DNA of 64,000 nt. Origin: an uncultured Collinsella sp. GTDB lineage: Bacteria > Actinomycetota > Coriobacteriia > Coriobacteriales > Coriobacteriaceae. Made by a program: the position numbers and the translations under genes. Shown in pieces: positions 54,776 to 63,521 of this stretch; within the stretch, counting starts at the first letter, position 1, and the number at the start of each line of letters is the position of its first letter. The stretch is from assembly GCA_958451615.1 (NCBI GenBank), contig CAUDQR010000001.1, positions 62,001 through 126,000 on the forward strand, written 5' to 3'. The notes beneath the pieces are model-generated. The model saw only the letters and a program-made list of their open reading frames with translations, ran no database searches and was not told the origin of the DNA.

Positions 54776-55360
54776 ATGAAATTTGAAGATCTGAAAATCG
54801 TGCAAAAGTGGCGTGAATATGCCGGCCCAAAGGATGAACGCCTGGAGGCTGAGAACGCGAAGATCTACAAGATTGGTTTCGTGCTGCTTTCGTTTGGCAT
54901 GTTGATGATCTTTTTCTACCAGTTTATAGCTCGACAGGTTGCGTGGGTTCACAGCGACGCCAGTGAAATGCCGCATGGCTTTGCAACGCCATTCGAGGCA
55001 GCCATGTATTTGTGGCTCGTTCTCGTGATGTTGATTTGCGCAGGACTGCAAACGCGGAAGGGCTATGTCGATACCAATCGTTTTGGGCAAACCGAGCATC
55101 TTCCTGTTGGATATTTCCTGCTTGTCAGCGGTCTTAGCGGCGCCGCGTTCGCGCTTGTTATTGCCGCAATGCGCTGTGTCGCTGAGGCGCAGATCGTACC
55201 GCTCGAAAGCGTCTTTTGGTTGGCGAACCTGGCCACGGGCGTGTTCTGCGGTGCGACGATTTTCGCGGCCACGTTTGCTGTCCTGTGTGCAACGTTTTTC
55301 ACGGCGAAAAGACGCCGTGCCAAGCTCGAGGCAGAACTCGACTCCTCAGACGACATCTAA
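54776..55360 (+). CDS. Four-helix membrane protein paired with XRE regulator
   Basis: 194 residues. Membrane helices are visible at about 35-54, 73-95, 112-134 and 146-168, with a charged N-terminal cytoplasmic stretch (KVWREYAGPKDERLEAEN-like) and a basic tail (AKRRRAKLEAELDSS). AGGAG lies eight bases upstream. Such XRE/membrane pairs (DUF3796- or DUF6773-like) are common in Firmicutes and Actinobacteria. Function unknown. A terminator follows nine bases after the stop. Confidence 0.7.
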   Translation: MKFEDLKIVQKWREYAGPKDERLEAENAKIYKIGFVLLSFGMLMIFFYQFIARQVAWVHSDASEMPHGFATPFEAAMYLWLVLVMLICAGLQTRKGYVDTNRFGQTEHLPVGYFLLVSGLSGAAFALVIAAMRCVAEAQIVPLESVFWLANLATGVFCGATIFAATFAVLCATFFTAKRRRAKLEAELDSSDDI

Positions 55361-55368
55361 TGCGCAAT

Positions 55369-55404
55369 GGGCCGGCTCTGGGTATCCAGAACCAGCCCAT
55401 TTTG
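55369..55404 (+). terminator. Terminator of the XRE/membrane operon
   Basis: GGGC, GG and TCTGG stems (two mismatches) around the loop GTAT, followed by ATTTTG. Confidence 0.65.
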
Positions 55405-55450
55405 ATGTTCGATTAGCCGAGTCGGCGCCTCTCACAAAAGTAAGTAGGAG

Positions 55451-58400
55451 CTAGCGAGGCCTATCCGAATTGACCTCATTGGCGGTGTCGGTTTCGAGCG
55501 CCGTGCGGCGGGCGCTGTAGGCGACGAGGCCGGCGCCTGCCGCGGCGAGTGCTGCAGCGGCTGCCGTAAGGGGAGCGTTGACATCGCCCGTGCCCGCAAG
55601 TGCGCCCGCTTTTCCGGAGCGCTTGTTATTGTCGTGGTCCTTGCCACTGCCGGAGCTGCTTCCGCCGGAGCCGCCGCCCTCGTCAGTACCGCCGCCACTT
55701 GAGCCACCATCGCCGTCCGCCGGCATCGGGGCGTCGTGAAGTCCTGTCGTATCCGCGCTGTCGCATACACCGACCTGAACTTCCGAGCGTTCGCATGCCG
55801 CGTCGGGCACATGAAGCTCGTGCAGTACGGCATCCAGCGCCGAGTTTGCGCCCGGTCGAATTTCCTCGAGCGTTACGGGATCGAGCGCCACCAGATTACG
55901 CGCCTTCGCATACAGCGTTACGCGTTTGCCCACTTCGTCGCTCCAACTCTCGGGGATGGCGAAGCTCATGCGGAACTGTGCCGTGCAACCCGGTGCCAGC
56001 ACGGCGTTGCCGTTGTCGGCTACCAGCGGGTGCGTTGCAAAACGTGTGCCCAGCGTCTCGAGTGCGTACTTCACGTGTGCCATGTCGTTGGCCGAAGCGT
56101 CCTCGGCAAGCTCTGGATCGTAGATCGAAGCCATGCGTGCGTTCACTCCGAATCCGATGGATGCGCTGGAGAACGGCTGACTGGAGCCCTCTCGGTACAG
56201 ATCGATCGTGCCGGCGGTCAGCAAGGTGTTGCCGTCGTTTCGCACCGTGACCATGAAGGATTCGCCTGCTGCTCCGGGTACCACCGCGCCCGAGGTAGCG
56301 ACCGCGCCCGTCGGAGTGGCACACGCCACCAAGGGCACTTCGATGCCGTGCAGCTCCGCCTTGCTCTGCTCGGCACTCACAATGTGCGTGGCGAGCGCGG
56401 AGAGCATGCCTCCCGACGTCAAAAATGTCGTTATCTGATCGACGGGATGGTCCAGCTCGCACATCGCGAACGGCTCCGTGAACAGATCGCCTGCCAAGGT
56501 GCTGGCGAAGATGCGGAAGTGCTTGCCCATCACTGCTACCGGGTTGCCTTCTTCGTCGTAGGTTTGTCCCACCTTGCCATCGGTGTTCTCTACATAGAGC
56601 ACGCACCTGCCGTTGTTGCTTACGCTAAACGATGCCGGGCCACAGCCTGCCGCGCCCACGGGCCGCGTTGCAAATGCCGATGCGCCTCGCGTCCAAGTAA
56701 TATGCTGCAGTTGCTCGTTGACGGTTGCCAAAAAGCCCGTGTGCTGCGGCCACGGCACCGCACGGGGCACCGCGGCGTCCGGCGGCATAACGCCCCAGCC
56801 CGCAATGGACCGGCCGATCACGGCGTACGATGCGCAGCCGCAACCGTCTGCGGTCTCGTACGCAACGGGCACCACCATTTTGCCGTTGATGTTTTCGGGC
56901 TCGCCCAGCTCGATACTCGAAGGTGCCTGCGGAAAGCGGAGAACTTGGCGGAACGTCAGGCTGTCGCCCGAAACGTCCGACCACAGGGTAAAGCACTCCA
57001 GCGCAACCTCAGCCTCGCTGCCGAGCGCCTTTTCTGCGGTGGTTCCGCGGCGGTGGAGGTAGGCACCCGACAGGCGCCCGTCGACCAGCGTCTTGCCCAC
57101 CGTGATACGCGGGCACTGCAGGCAATGGTAGCCATCCTCTTGCAAGCGGCCGCGCGAGATGCTGCGCCATGACGTATGCGACACCACGCGAACTCCGTCG
57201 TTGCTTATGCGCAGGCGCACGACGGACAGTATGCCGGATGTGCTTGCCGTATCGAAAAGGGTACTATCGCCGTCGCGTCGCTCACCCGAGACCAGCAACA
57301 CGTAGGCGTCCCGGTTTCCTCTTCCGTCCGCATATTCCACCACGTCGAAGTCGTAATCGTATATGCCGTCGCGCTCCACGTCGCCCTCGCCAAACCCAAG
57401 GGGAAAGTCCACGGGCGCGGGAGCGGACCACGTGCCGTTTGCCTTTGTGTGCACCACCAGGCGCGAGCGGCCATTGTCGCCGTAGCGCACCGAGGCGATA
57501 CGGAACAGGCATTCTACGCCGGCAATCATTGCCAGCTTCATGTGAGCTTCGCTGAGCACGCCAGTAAACAGCACGTTGTCGTTCGAGGGCTTGATACCGC
57601 CACGCTCGTCTTCCGACACGCCGGCAGAATTGGCGTTGGGGTCCGCAGCGGCGTCCTTCGCCTGCCCGATATGGGTGTACGCATACATCGACGCGGCGTT
57701 TTCGTCGTTCTCTATCAGTGCATGGACGAAATGCTCGATCTGTCCCGTGTCGTCGCTTTCTGCATCCGCCTCGAGCTCAATGCGCGTGACCGCTTGATCC
57801 CAATCGCGCACGACAGGCGCGGCGTTTACGGCAGTGGCCTTAACCTCGGCGCGTGCGAGCAGCTCGGCGTTGGTGACGATGGTGGCCGATGCGATAAATT
57901 GCGGCACGCCGCCCGCCTCGATGTTGCCGGGCGTGCCGAAGCAGGCATCCAACGTGTAAGGCGTATCTCCACCCAATGCGAGCTCAGAGCGCTGGAGCAC
58001 ATACTGGTTGCCATTGTTCACCGACATATTCCACGAATCGAGGAGTGTGGGCCACGACCCCGACCAAGCCTTGGTGGTCCACTTGAACATTACGAACTGG
58101 AGTATCACATCGACATCGACGTCTGCACCTACACGCAGTCGCGGAAGCTGGTGTCCATCTGCCTTCTCGTACCCAATGAACAGCGTGAGGGATGCGGCGC
58201 CGCGCACGGCAGACGAAGCGACGCCTGCAACGCCGGCGCCAAAGGTGACGGCAAGCCCGATCTGGATGGTGAACGAGCCCGACGTGTTTGAATAGTCGAG
58301 CGAAATGTTTTTAAAAAACGCCGCGCCGCTGCCGTGTGTGTGGGCACCCACGGCGAGCGCCAGTTTTGCCAGCACCCAGGGGTTGACGTTTAGGAAAAAC

Positions 58401-59818
58401 GGCACCGGTCCTAGGGTAAACTGCTCGGTCCAATTGAGGTCGGTTCTTACCTGGAAGAGGGCCTTAATATTGCCGTATGCGGGGTCGTTGTTGTCGCCCC
58501 AGGTTTTGCCCACCCAATCGTAGGCAAGCGAGCCGTACAGCTGTGTGGCGATATCCATCGTGAACAGCAGCGTGCAATGGTGGCGAAGGAGCTTGGTGTT
58601 TCTTGGATCGGTACCCGAACCGGCACTCATGCTCTTGTACTGATTCCACTTCCCCTCCATCTCGTCGAGGTAGCGGTTTGCCTGCTTGGCACCCGACTCG
58701 CGCGGTGATTTCTTCCAGTACTCTGGATCTGGATTGCCCGAATCGTTCATATAGCTGGCTGGTTTGTATCCTCCGCCAAACAGCACGTATCCAGCAAACG
58801 AGAAATCAAAGAGGATCGGAAATGTGGGTATCCAGCACGTGAACTTATTGCCGCCGATGCCGGGAAACGCCGCGGGGAAATCAAACGGAGTGATCTCTTG
58901 GTCCATGGTGGTGGGAATGATGGTGGTCGAGCCCGATTCCGCCTTTGCGGCCGGCGCGGTGACAACGGCCATAGGGGATGAAAGCGTGTAGGTTTTGCCC
59001 TGATAGTCGAGGACAAAGCGCAGTTTGCACCCTTCTTCCAGAAGGCCCGATGCCGCGTCGAGAAACATGTCTTCGAGTGTGAACGTCGCCAGATTATCCG
59101 CGCCCGATGCGCTGGCCTTGATCTGACCGATCTGCGTGACGGTTTCGGGTGAGCTGCCCGCGGCAGGCGTCACTTTGTTGATGCGCAGCGTTGCCTGTCC
59201 GCCCTGTGGCAGATGTGCCTGAACGGTAAAGGCGTGCGTATCGGGCTGCTCGTTTGCCGTGTCGTCTTTCGGCAATGCCATAAACGTGGCTTCAGCGTAC
59301 TGGATGTCCCATTCGTCGAATGTGAGCTGGCGGAAGTACGGCTCGCCGTCGGAAAGCGGACGCGTGGGCGCGGTTATGGCGGTGCCGCCCTGAATGCGCG
59401 CAAGGGGAATCTCGACATCACGGTAGCCCGCCATACTAATGGAGATGCCGCCGTTAAAGTCGTACGCGTCAAGGAGCGTTGCCTCGTCCACGTAGCCTTC
59501 CGAAAGCGGCGCGACCTCAAAGATGGCCGTGCCTTCGTCGTCGGTCGTGGCGGTGAGCTGCTTGCCTGCGGCATAGCGTGATGTGAGCGTGACCTGGGCA
59601 CCTGCGATGGGCGCATTCTTGTTGGCGACGTCGACCACGACCACACCAAACATGGTGCGCGAGAGAACGAGCACCTTAAAGGGACCTTCTTCGTCGGCAT
59701 AGGCCGCGGTGGGCGCGAACGGCAGCAGGAAGGCATTTTCGCTTCCCGGCACGCGAGGCAACATGATGCTCGCCAGCGAGGACGCTCCAGCAACAAGTAA
59801 CGAACGGCGATCAAGCAT
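55451..59818 (-). CDS. Large Tat-exported, LAGTG-anchored surface protein
   Basis: 1,455 residues from MLDRRSLLVAGASSLASIML; GGGAG seven bases upstream fixes the start. A twin-arginine signal (RRSLLVAG) begins the protein. Near residues 70-130 is a carboxypeptidase-regulatory-like beta domain (NAPIAGAQVTLTSRYAAG). Then come long beta-rich regions without clear family, a Gly/Ser-rich spacer (about 1360-1395), LAGTGD at 1407-1412, an Ala-rich membrane helix and a basic stop. The C-terminus fits a sortase substrate with a variant LPxTG signal, although the cytoplasmic tail (about 18 residues) is long. Probably an adhesin or glycan-contact protein. Confidence 0.75.
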   Translation of the reverse strand: MLDRRSLLVAGASSLASIMLPRVPGSENAFLLPFAPTAAYADEEGPFKVLVLSRTMFGVVVVDVANKNAPIAGAQVTLTSRYAAGKQLTATTDDEGTAIFEVAPLSEGYVDEATLLDAYDFNGGISISMAGYRDVEIPLARIQGGTAITAPTRPLSDGEPYFRQLTFDEWDIQYAEATFMALPKDDTANEQPDTHAFTVQAHLPQGGQATLRINKVTPAAGSSPETVTQIGQIKASASGADNLATFTLEDMFLDAASGLLEEGCKLRFVLDYQGKTYTLSSPMAVVTAPAAKAESGSTTIIPTTMDQEITPFDFPAAFPGIGGNKFTCWIPTFPILFDFSFAGYVLFGGGYKPASYMNDSGNPDPEYWKKSPRESGAKQANRYLDEMEGKWNQYKSMSAGSGTDPRNTKLLRHHCTLLFTMDIATQLYGSLAYDWVGKTWGDNNDPAYGNIKALFQVRTDLNWTEQFTLGPVPFFLNVNPWVLAKLALAVGAHTHGSGAAFFKNISLDYSNTSGSFTIQIGLAVTFGAGVAGVASSAVRGAASLTLFIGYEKADGHQLPRLRVGADVDVDVILQFVMFKWTTKAWSGSWPTLLDSWNMSVNNGNQYVLQRSELALGGDTPYTLDACFGTPGNIEAGGVPQFIASATIVTNAELLARAEVKATAVNAAPVVRDWDQAVTRIELEADAESDDTGQIEHFVHALIENDENAASMYAYTHIGQAKDAAADPNANSAGVSEDERGGIKPSNDNVLFTGVLSEAHMKLAMIAGVECLFRIASVRYGDNGRSRLVVHTKANGTWSAPAPVDFPLGFGEGDVERDGIYDYDFDVVEYADGRGNRDAYVLLVSGERRDGDSTLFDTASTSGILSVVRLRISNDGVRVVSHTSWRSISRGRLQEDGYHCLQCPRITVGKTLVDGRLSGAYLHRRGTTAEKALGSEAEVALECFTLWSDVSGDSLTFRQVLRFPQAPSSIELGEPENINGKMVVPVAYETADGCGCASYAVIGRSIAGWGVMPPDAAVPRAVPWPQHTGFLATVNEQLQHITWTRGASAFATRPVGAAGCGPASFSVSNNGRCVLYVENTDGKVGQTYDEEGNPVAVMGKHFRIFASTLAGDLFTEPFAMCELDHPVDQITTFLTSGGMLSALATHIVSAEQSKAELHGIEVPLVACATPTGAVATSGAVVPGAAGESFMVTVRNDGNTLLTAGTIDLYREGSSQPFSSASIGFGVNARMASIYDPELAEDASANDMAHVKYALETLGTRFATHPLVADNGNAVLAPGCTAQFRMSFAIPESWSDEVGKRVTLYAKARNLVALDPVTLEEIRPGANSALDAVLHELHVPDAACERSEVQVGVCDSADTTGLHDAPMPADGDGGSSGGGTDEGGGSGGSSSGSGKDHDNNKRSGKAGALAGTGDVNAPLTAAAAALAAAGAGLVAYSARRTALETDTANEVNSDRPR

Positions 59819-59973
59819 CTTGGGCTCCCATCCCGCAAATATCGGTGGAAATAATCCAATTTTGCGAGAAGACGCTTCGTGGCGGTAGTGCCGTTCGATG
59901 GCCAAAATGTCCAAATTGATCGAGCGAAGCGCCGGGTTCCGGAACGCGTTCGATGCGCTTGGCAGCCCGGTCG

Positions 59974-60978
59974 CTAACGCAACATATGCGCGACCAGCTC
60001 GGCGCGTGTGCCGATGCCAAGCTTTGCGTATACGCCGGATAGGCGGTTTTTGACGGTGCCCGGCGATACTCCCATATGGCGTGCGATTTCGGCGTTGGTC
60101 CACCCACGACAGGCGAGCATGGCCATGGTGAATTCCGTGGTCGTTAGATCGTCGGCCACGTCCTCGCCCGAATCGGGGTTGTGGATGCGCCGCCAGCCGT
60201 AGCTGAAGCGGTACGTGATCTCGATGATGCGCGCGAAATCGTCAGGGTATTGCGTTTTTAGGCACGCCTCGATGAGCCCCTGTAAAAGGCCGTGGTGCTC
60301 GCCGATGAGCTCGATGAGGCCGTCGGGGCGCGCAATGTCCCAAGCGGCGCCAAAATGCGCTTTTGCGGCGTCGACGTCTTTGAGACTCATGTATGCCATG
60401 GAAGCTGCCAGGTGCAGGAACAGTTCCGAGATGGGATAGCTTCCCTGTTTCATAATTAGGGCGTTTTCCGCCATGCCCAGACTGCGGCCATATTCGCCGC
60501 GCAGGTACAGGGCATGCGCCATCACGTAGCTGGCGAACAAGCGCAGGCCTTCGGGCAGATGCGCCGCAAGCGGATAAAACTCTTCGGCAGAATACGGGGA
60601 AGGCAAGTGCAGCAGGACGCTCGCGGCCGAGGCGAACAGGATATGCGTGGCGTGGACGGCGGGCGATTCCTCGTCAGTTGGCGTATCGAGGATGCCCGCA
60701 AGGCACCGGCGGGCGTCGGCGATACGGTTGAGCGACAGACTGGCGTATCCGCAGATAAAGCATGCGGAATAGCGCAGTGCGGGATCGGTGGCGTCAAGAT
60801 AGGGGCGCGCCGTCTTGGCAGCAAGGGTGGCCTGTCCGCGAAAGTACAGCGCTTCTGCCGTGGCAATGGCGCGCGAATCGGGGTCGGAAATGCCTGCAAC
60901 CGCAGCGTCCATCTGCCCCGGCACAAAGGCAGTGCACATCAACGGCATGGGAACGCATGGGTAGCCATCGCAGTCCAT
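59974..60978 (-). CDS. LuxR-family regulator with TPR-like sensor region
   Basis: 334 residues from MDCDGYPCVPMPLMCTAF; GGGAG lies upstream. Residues about 45-260 are TPR-like helices (SACFICGYASLSLNRIADARRCL and similar). The C-terminal LuxR helix-turn-helix is LACRGWTNAEIARHMGVSPGTVKNRLSGVYAKLGI (about 285-320). No receiver domain. It lies 155 nt upstream of the surface-protein gene on the same strand and is the obvious candidate for controlling it. The signal is unknown. Confidence 0.85.
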   Translation of the reverse strand: MDCDGYPCVPMPLMCTAFVPGQMDAAVAGISDPDSRAIATAEALYFRGQATLAAKTARPYLDATDPALRYSACFICGYASLSLNRIADARRCLAGILDTPTDEESPAVHATHILFASAASVLLHLPSPYSAEEFYPLAAHLPEGLRLFASYVMAHALYLRGEYGRSLGMAENALIMKQGSYPISELFLHLAASMAYMSLKDVDAAKAHFGAAWDIARPDGLIELIGEHHGLLQGLIEACLKTQYPDDFARIIEITYRFSYGWRRIHNPDSGEDVADDLTTTEFTMAMLACRGWTNAEIARHMGVSPGTVKNRLSGVYAKLGIGTRAELVAHMLR

Positions 60979-61177
60979 CTTCCATCTCCCAACAGCTGGC
61001 AACAATAGCAGCAATTGTACTCCTGTTGCTCGGGACTTGAATTTGTGGGTATCGCCTACGATTGTGCCGAACGTATAAAGGAAGAGTCTATTGGCGATGC
61101 TCCCAAGGTGGCTACCGAAGCCTAGCTGACCTCGACATTAGGAAAAAATACCACCCCTGTAAAAAGCTCTGTCGCAG

Positions 61178-61256
61178 CGATGGGAAACGCATCTCGTTCT
61201 GCATATAATGAGGTCATGTGACGGTGCGTTTGCATACGTGTAACGCATTCCCATCG
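61178..61256 (+). promoter_or_regulatory. Promoter region of the stand-alone GMP synthetase gene
   Basis: TATAAT at 61204-61209 is a clear -10. A 9-bp inverted repeat, CGATGGGAA (61178-61186) / TTCCCATCG (61248-61256), brackets it. No strong -35. The rest of the 297-nt gap from 60979 contains nothing recognisable. Confidence 0.45.
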
Positions 61257-61275
61257 AACCGAAAAGGAGCTCTGC

Positions 61276-62256
61276 ATGGATCCCAACAAGCGTCCCGACG
61301 ACATGGTGCGTATCACCACTCCCGAACTTGCCCAGGCGTTCATCGAAGAGCAGGTCGCTGCAATCCGCGAGCAGATCGGCGACAAGAAGGTCCTGCTGGC
61401 CCTTTCGGGCGGCGTTGACAGCTCGGTTGTCGCGGCCTTGCTCATCAAGGCCATCGGCAAGCAACTCATCTGCGTGCACGTGAACCACGGCCTGATGCGC
61501 AAGGGCGAGAGCGAGCAGGTCGTCGACGTCTTCAAGAACCAGATGGACGCCAACCTGGTCTATGTTGACGCGACTGATCGCTTCCTGGATAAGCTCGTGG
61601 ACGTCGAGGAGCCCGAGGCCAAGCGTAAGATTATCGGCGCCGAGTTCATTCGCGTGTTCGAGGAGGAGGCCCGCAAGGTTGGCGACGAGGTTAGCTTCCT
61701 CGCCCAGGGCACCATCTATCCCGACATCCTGGAGTCCCAGGATGGCGTGAAGGCTCACCACAACGTGGGCGGCCTGCCCGATGACCTGCAGTTTGAGCTC
61801 TGCGAGCCCGTCAAGCTGCTGTACAAGGACGAGGTGCGCGTCGTGGGCCGCGAGCTCGGCCTGCCCGAGAACATGGTTGAGCGTCAGCCGTTCCCCGGTC
61901 CTGGCCTGGGCGTCCGCTGCCTTGGCGCCATCACCCGCGACCGTCTTGAGGCGCTGCGCGAAGCCGACGCCATCGTGCGCGAGGAGATCGACAAGGCAGG
62001 TCTGACCATCTGGCAGTATTTTGCCGTCGTGCCCGACTTCCGCGCCACCGGCGTGCGCGAGGGTAAGCGCGCCTACGACTGGCCCTGCATCATCCGCTGC
62101 ATCAACACCGTTGACGTCATGACCGCCGAGGTGCCCGAGCTCGACTGGGCGCTGCTCAAGCGTATTACCGCTCGCGTCACCGCCGAGGTTCCCGGCATCT
62201 GCCGAGTGTGCTACGACCTCACGCCGAAGCCCGTCGGCACGGTCGAGTGGGAGTAA
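61276..62256 (+). CDS. GMP synthase ATP-pyrophosphatase subunit without glutaminase
   Basis: 326 residues with AAAGGAG before the ATG. It covers only the synthetase and dimerisation domains of GuaA: PP-loop [16 protein letters not shown] (about 42-57), [27 protein letters not shown], and the terminal TVEWE. The amidotransferase domain is absent and no separate subunit is nearby, so it would use free ammonia or borrow a glutaminase. Archaea make GMP synthase from two such subunits. A complete guaA exists 30 kb away. It is probably not just a duplicate, as the sequence is well diverged. Confidence 0.88.
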   Translation: MDPNKRPDDMVRITTPELAQAFIEEQVAAIREQIGDKKVLLALSGGVDSSVVAALLIKAIGKQLICVHVNHGLMRKGESEQVVDVFKNQMDANLVYVDATDRFLDKLVDVEEPEAKRKIIGAEFIRVFEEEARKVGDEVSFLAQGTIYPDILESQDGVKAHHNVGGLPDDLQFELCEPVKLLYKDEVRVVGRELGLPENMVERQPFPGPGLGVRCLGAITRDRLEALREADAIVREEIDKAGLTIWQYFAVVPDFRATGVREGKRAYDWPCIIRCINTVDVMTAEVPELDWALLKRITARVTAEVPGICRVCYDLTPKPVGTVEWE

Positions 62257-62289
62257 GCTAACTCAGCTGGTAGGCGACGAGAACTAGCA

Positions 62290-62322
62290 GATGTGACAAA
62301 GGGACAGTCCCTTTGTCACATC
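62290..62322. repeat. Perfect 33-bp hairpin
   Basis: GATGTGACAAAGGGAC pairs with GTCCCTTTGTCACATC around a single A. Same CAAAGGGACAG core as the hairpins at 17736 and 25081. It lies 33 bases after the stand-alone GMP synthetase gene and has no T-run. Confidence 0.75.
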
Positions 62323-62337
62323 CTCGATATTATGTGC

Positions 62338-62372
62338 GGGATGGTACGCCACGCGGCGTGCCATCCCGTTCG
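62338..62372. terminator. Terminator between the GMP synthetase and histidine kinase genes
   Basis: GGGATGGTACGCC / GGCGTGCCATCCC (one G-T pair and one mismatch) followed on the + strand by GTTCGTTATTTT. It abuts the 3' end of the kinase gene and may serve both strands. Confidence 0.7.
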
Positions 62373-63521
62373 TTATTTTAATGAGCCGAGTGCGCGAGTG
62401 GGAAGAGTCACGAGCATGGTCGTTCCGCGCTCCGAGCTCTTTTCGACCTCGATGGAGCCGCCGTGAAGTGCGGCGATCTCCCAGACCAGCGCAAGCCCCA
62501 GCCCCACGCCGCCGTATGCCCTGCTGCGCGATTTGTCGACGCGATAGAAGGGCTGAAAGATGCTCGTCTGGTATTGCTCGGGAATGCCCGGCCCCTGGTC
62601 GCGCACGCGTAGCAGCACGCGGTCGCCTTCGGCGCAGGCGTTGATTTGCACGGTCGAGTTGGGCGCGCTATAGCGTATGGCGTTTTCGGTCAAGTTGAAC
62701 AGCAACCGATAGATCAGCGTGTCGCTGCCGATCGTTTGCGCGTCGCCCTCACTTGTAAGCGTGATGTCTTTTTGCTCGGCAAGGGGTGCCAGGTCCGTGA
62801 GCACTTCTTCGATCATCGGCGCTAGGTCAATCACATCGTTGCAAGGGACACTGCGCAGCTCGCTCATCTCGAGCAGGGTCTTTGTCATGTGCGTCATTCG
62901 CTCGGTCTGCTCCTGCAGCAGCCCGAGCAGGCTCGCTGTATCGGCGTCGACGTCGGGGTGCTCGGCGCAAAACAGCTCGACCTGGGCCTGCATGAGCGCA
63001 AGTGGCGTGCGCAGCTCGTGCGCCGCATTGCCCGTAAACTGTCTTTGTGCGGAAAATCCCTCGTCAAGGCGGGCAATCATGTCGTTAAACGACGCGCTGC
63101 AGCGCCTGAGTTCAGAGGGCACGTCCTCGCTGATTTTTGTGTCGGCGAGGTTGTCGGGCCGCACGCTCTCGACTTGCGTCGCAAAGAAGCGCAACGGCCG
63201 CAGCGCATGTCCGCTTACAAAGTAGGCCAGCACGCCGCCGAGCAGCGTCACCGCCGCAGTTATATACCAGCTCGTCGCGCCAAACGATTCTTGGGCGTCG
63301 TTCACGACGATGGTCAGCGCGTCGTCGAGCTCTTTGTTTGTCGGGTCAAATGAGCTGGGCGAGGCCGCCTCCACCTTGCTGTGCGCCGACGCTTCTGCAC
63401 CAATCGAGTCCATGTAGCGCATGCCGGAGTAGCCAACCAGGCAATTCATAAGTACGCAGGTCGAACATATCAGCAGTGCCGTCATCAACGTGATGCGCCA
63501 CTGCAGCGACAACCGCTTCAT
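62373..63521 (-). CDS. Sensor histidine kinase
   Basis: 382 residues. Membrane helices at about 10-30 and 85-103 flank a short extracytoplasmic loop of about 50 residues. A HAMP-like segment follows, then the H-box with His 168 in GNAAHELRTPLA, and the HATPase with NLTENAIRYSAPN, VRDQGPGIP and GGVGLGLAL. It is a classic OmpR-type two-component sensor. Its ATG overlaps the response regulator stop as ATGA. The signal is unknown; the small sensor loop suggests membrane or envelope stress, which is inference. Confidence 0.93.
   Translation of the reverse strand: MKRLSLQWRITLMTALLICSTCVLMNCLVGYSGMRYMDSIGAEASAHSKVEAASPSSFDPTNKELDDALTIVVNDAQESFGATSWYITAAVTLLGGVLAYFVSGHALRPLRFFATQVESVRPDNLADTKISEDVPSELRRCSASFNDMIARLDEGFSAQRQFTGNAAHELRTPLALMQAQVELFCAEHPDVDADTASLLGLLQEQTERMTHMTKTLLEMSELRSVPCNDVIDLAPMIEEVLTDLAPLAEQKDITLTSEGDAQTIGSDTLIYRLLFNLTENAIRYSAPNSTVQINACAEGDRVLLRVRDQGPGIPEQYQTSIFQPFYRVDKSRSRAYGGVGLGLALVWEIAALHGGSIEVEKSSERGTTMLVTLPTRALGSLK

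Noticed and set aside
62242..62256. GTCGAGTGGGAGTAA at the end of the second GMP synthetase as a fourth att site
   Set aside because: It encodes the conserved VEWE terminus and differs at several positions from the guaA site. Similarity is explained by protein homology, and no insertion follows.
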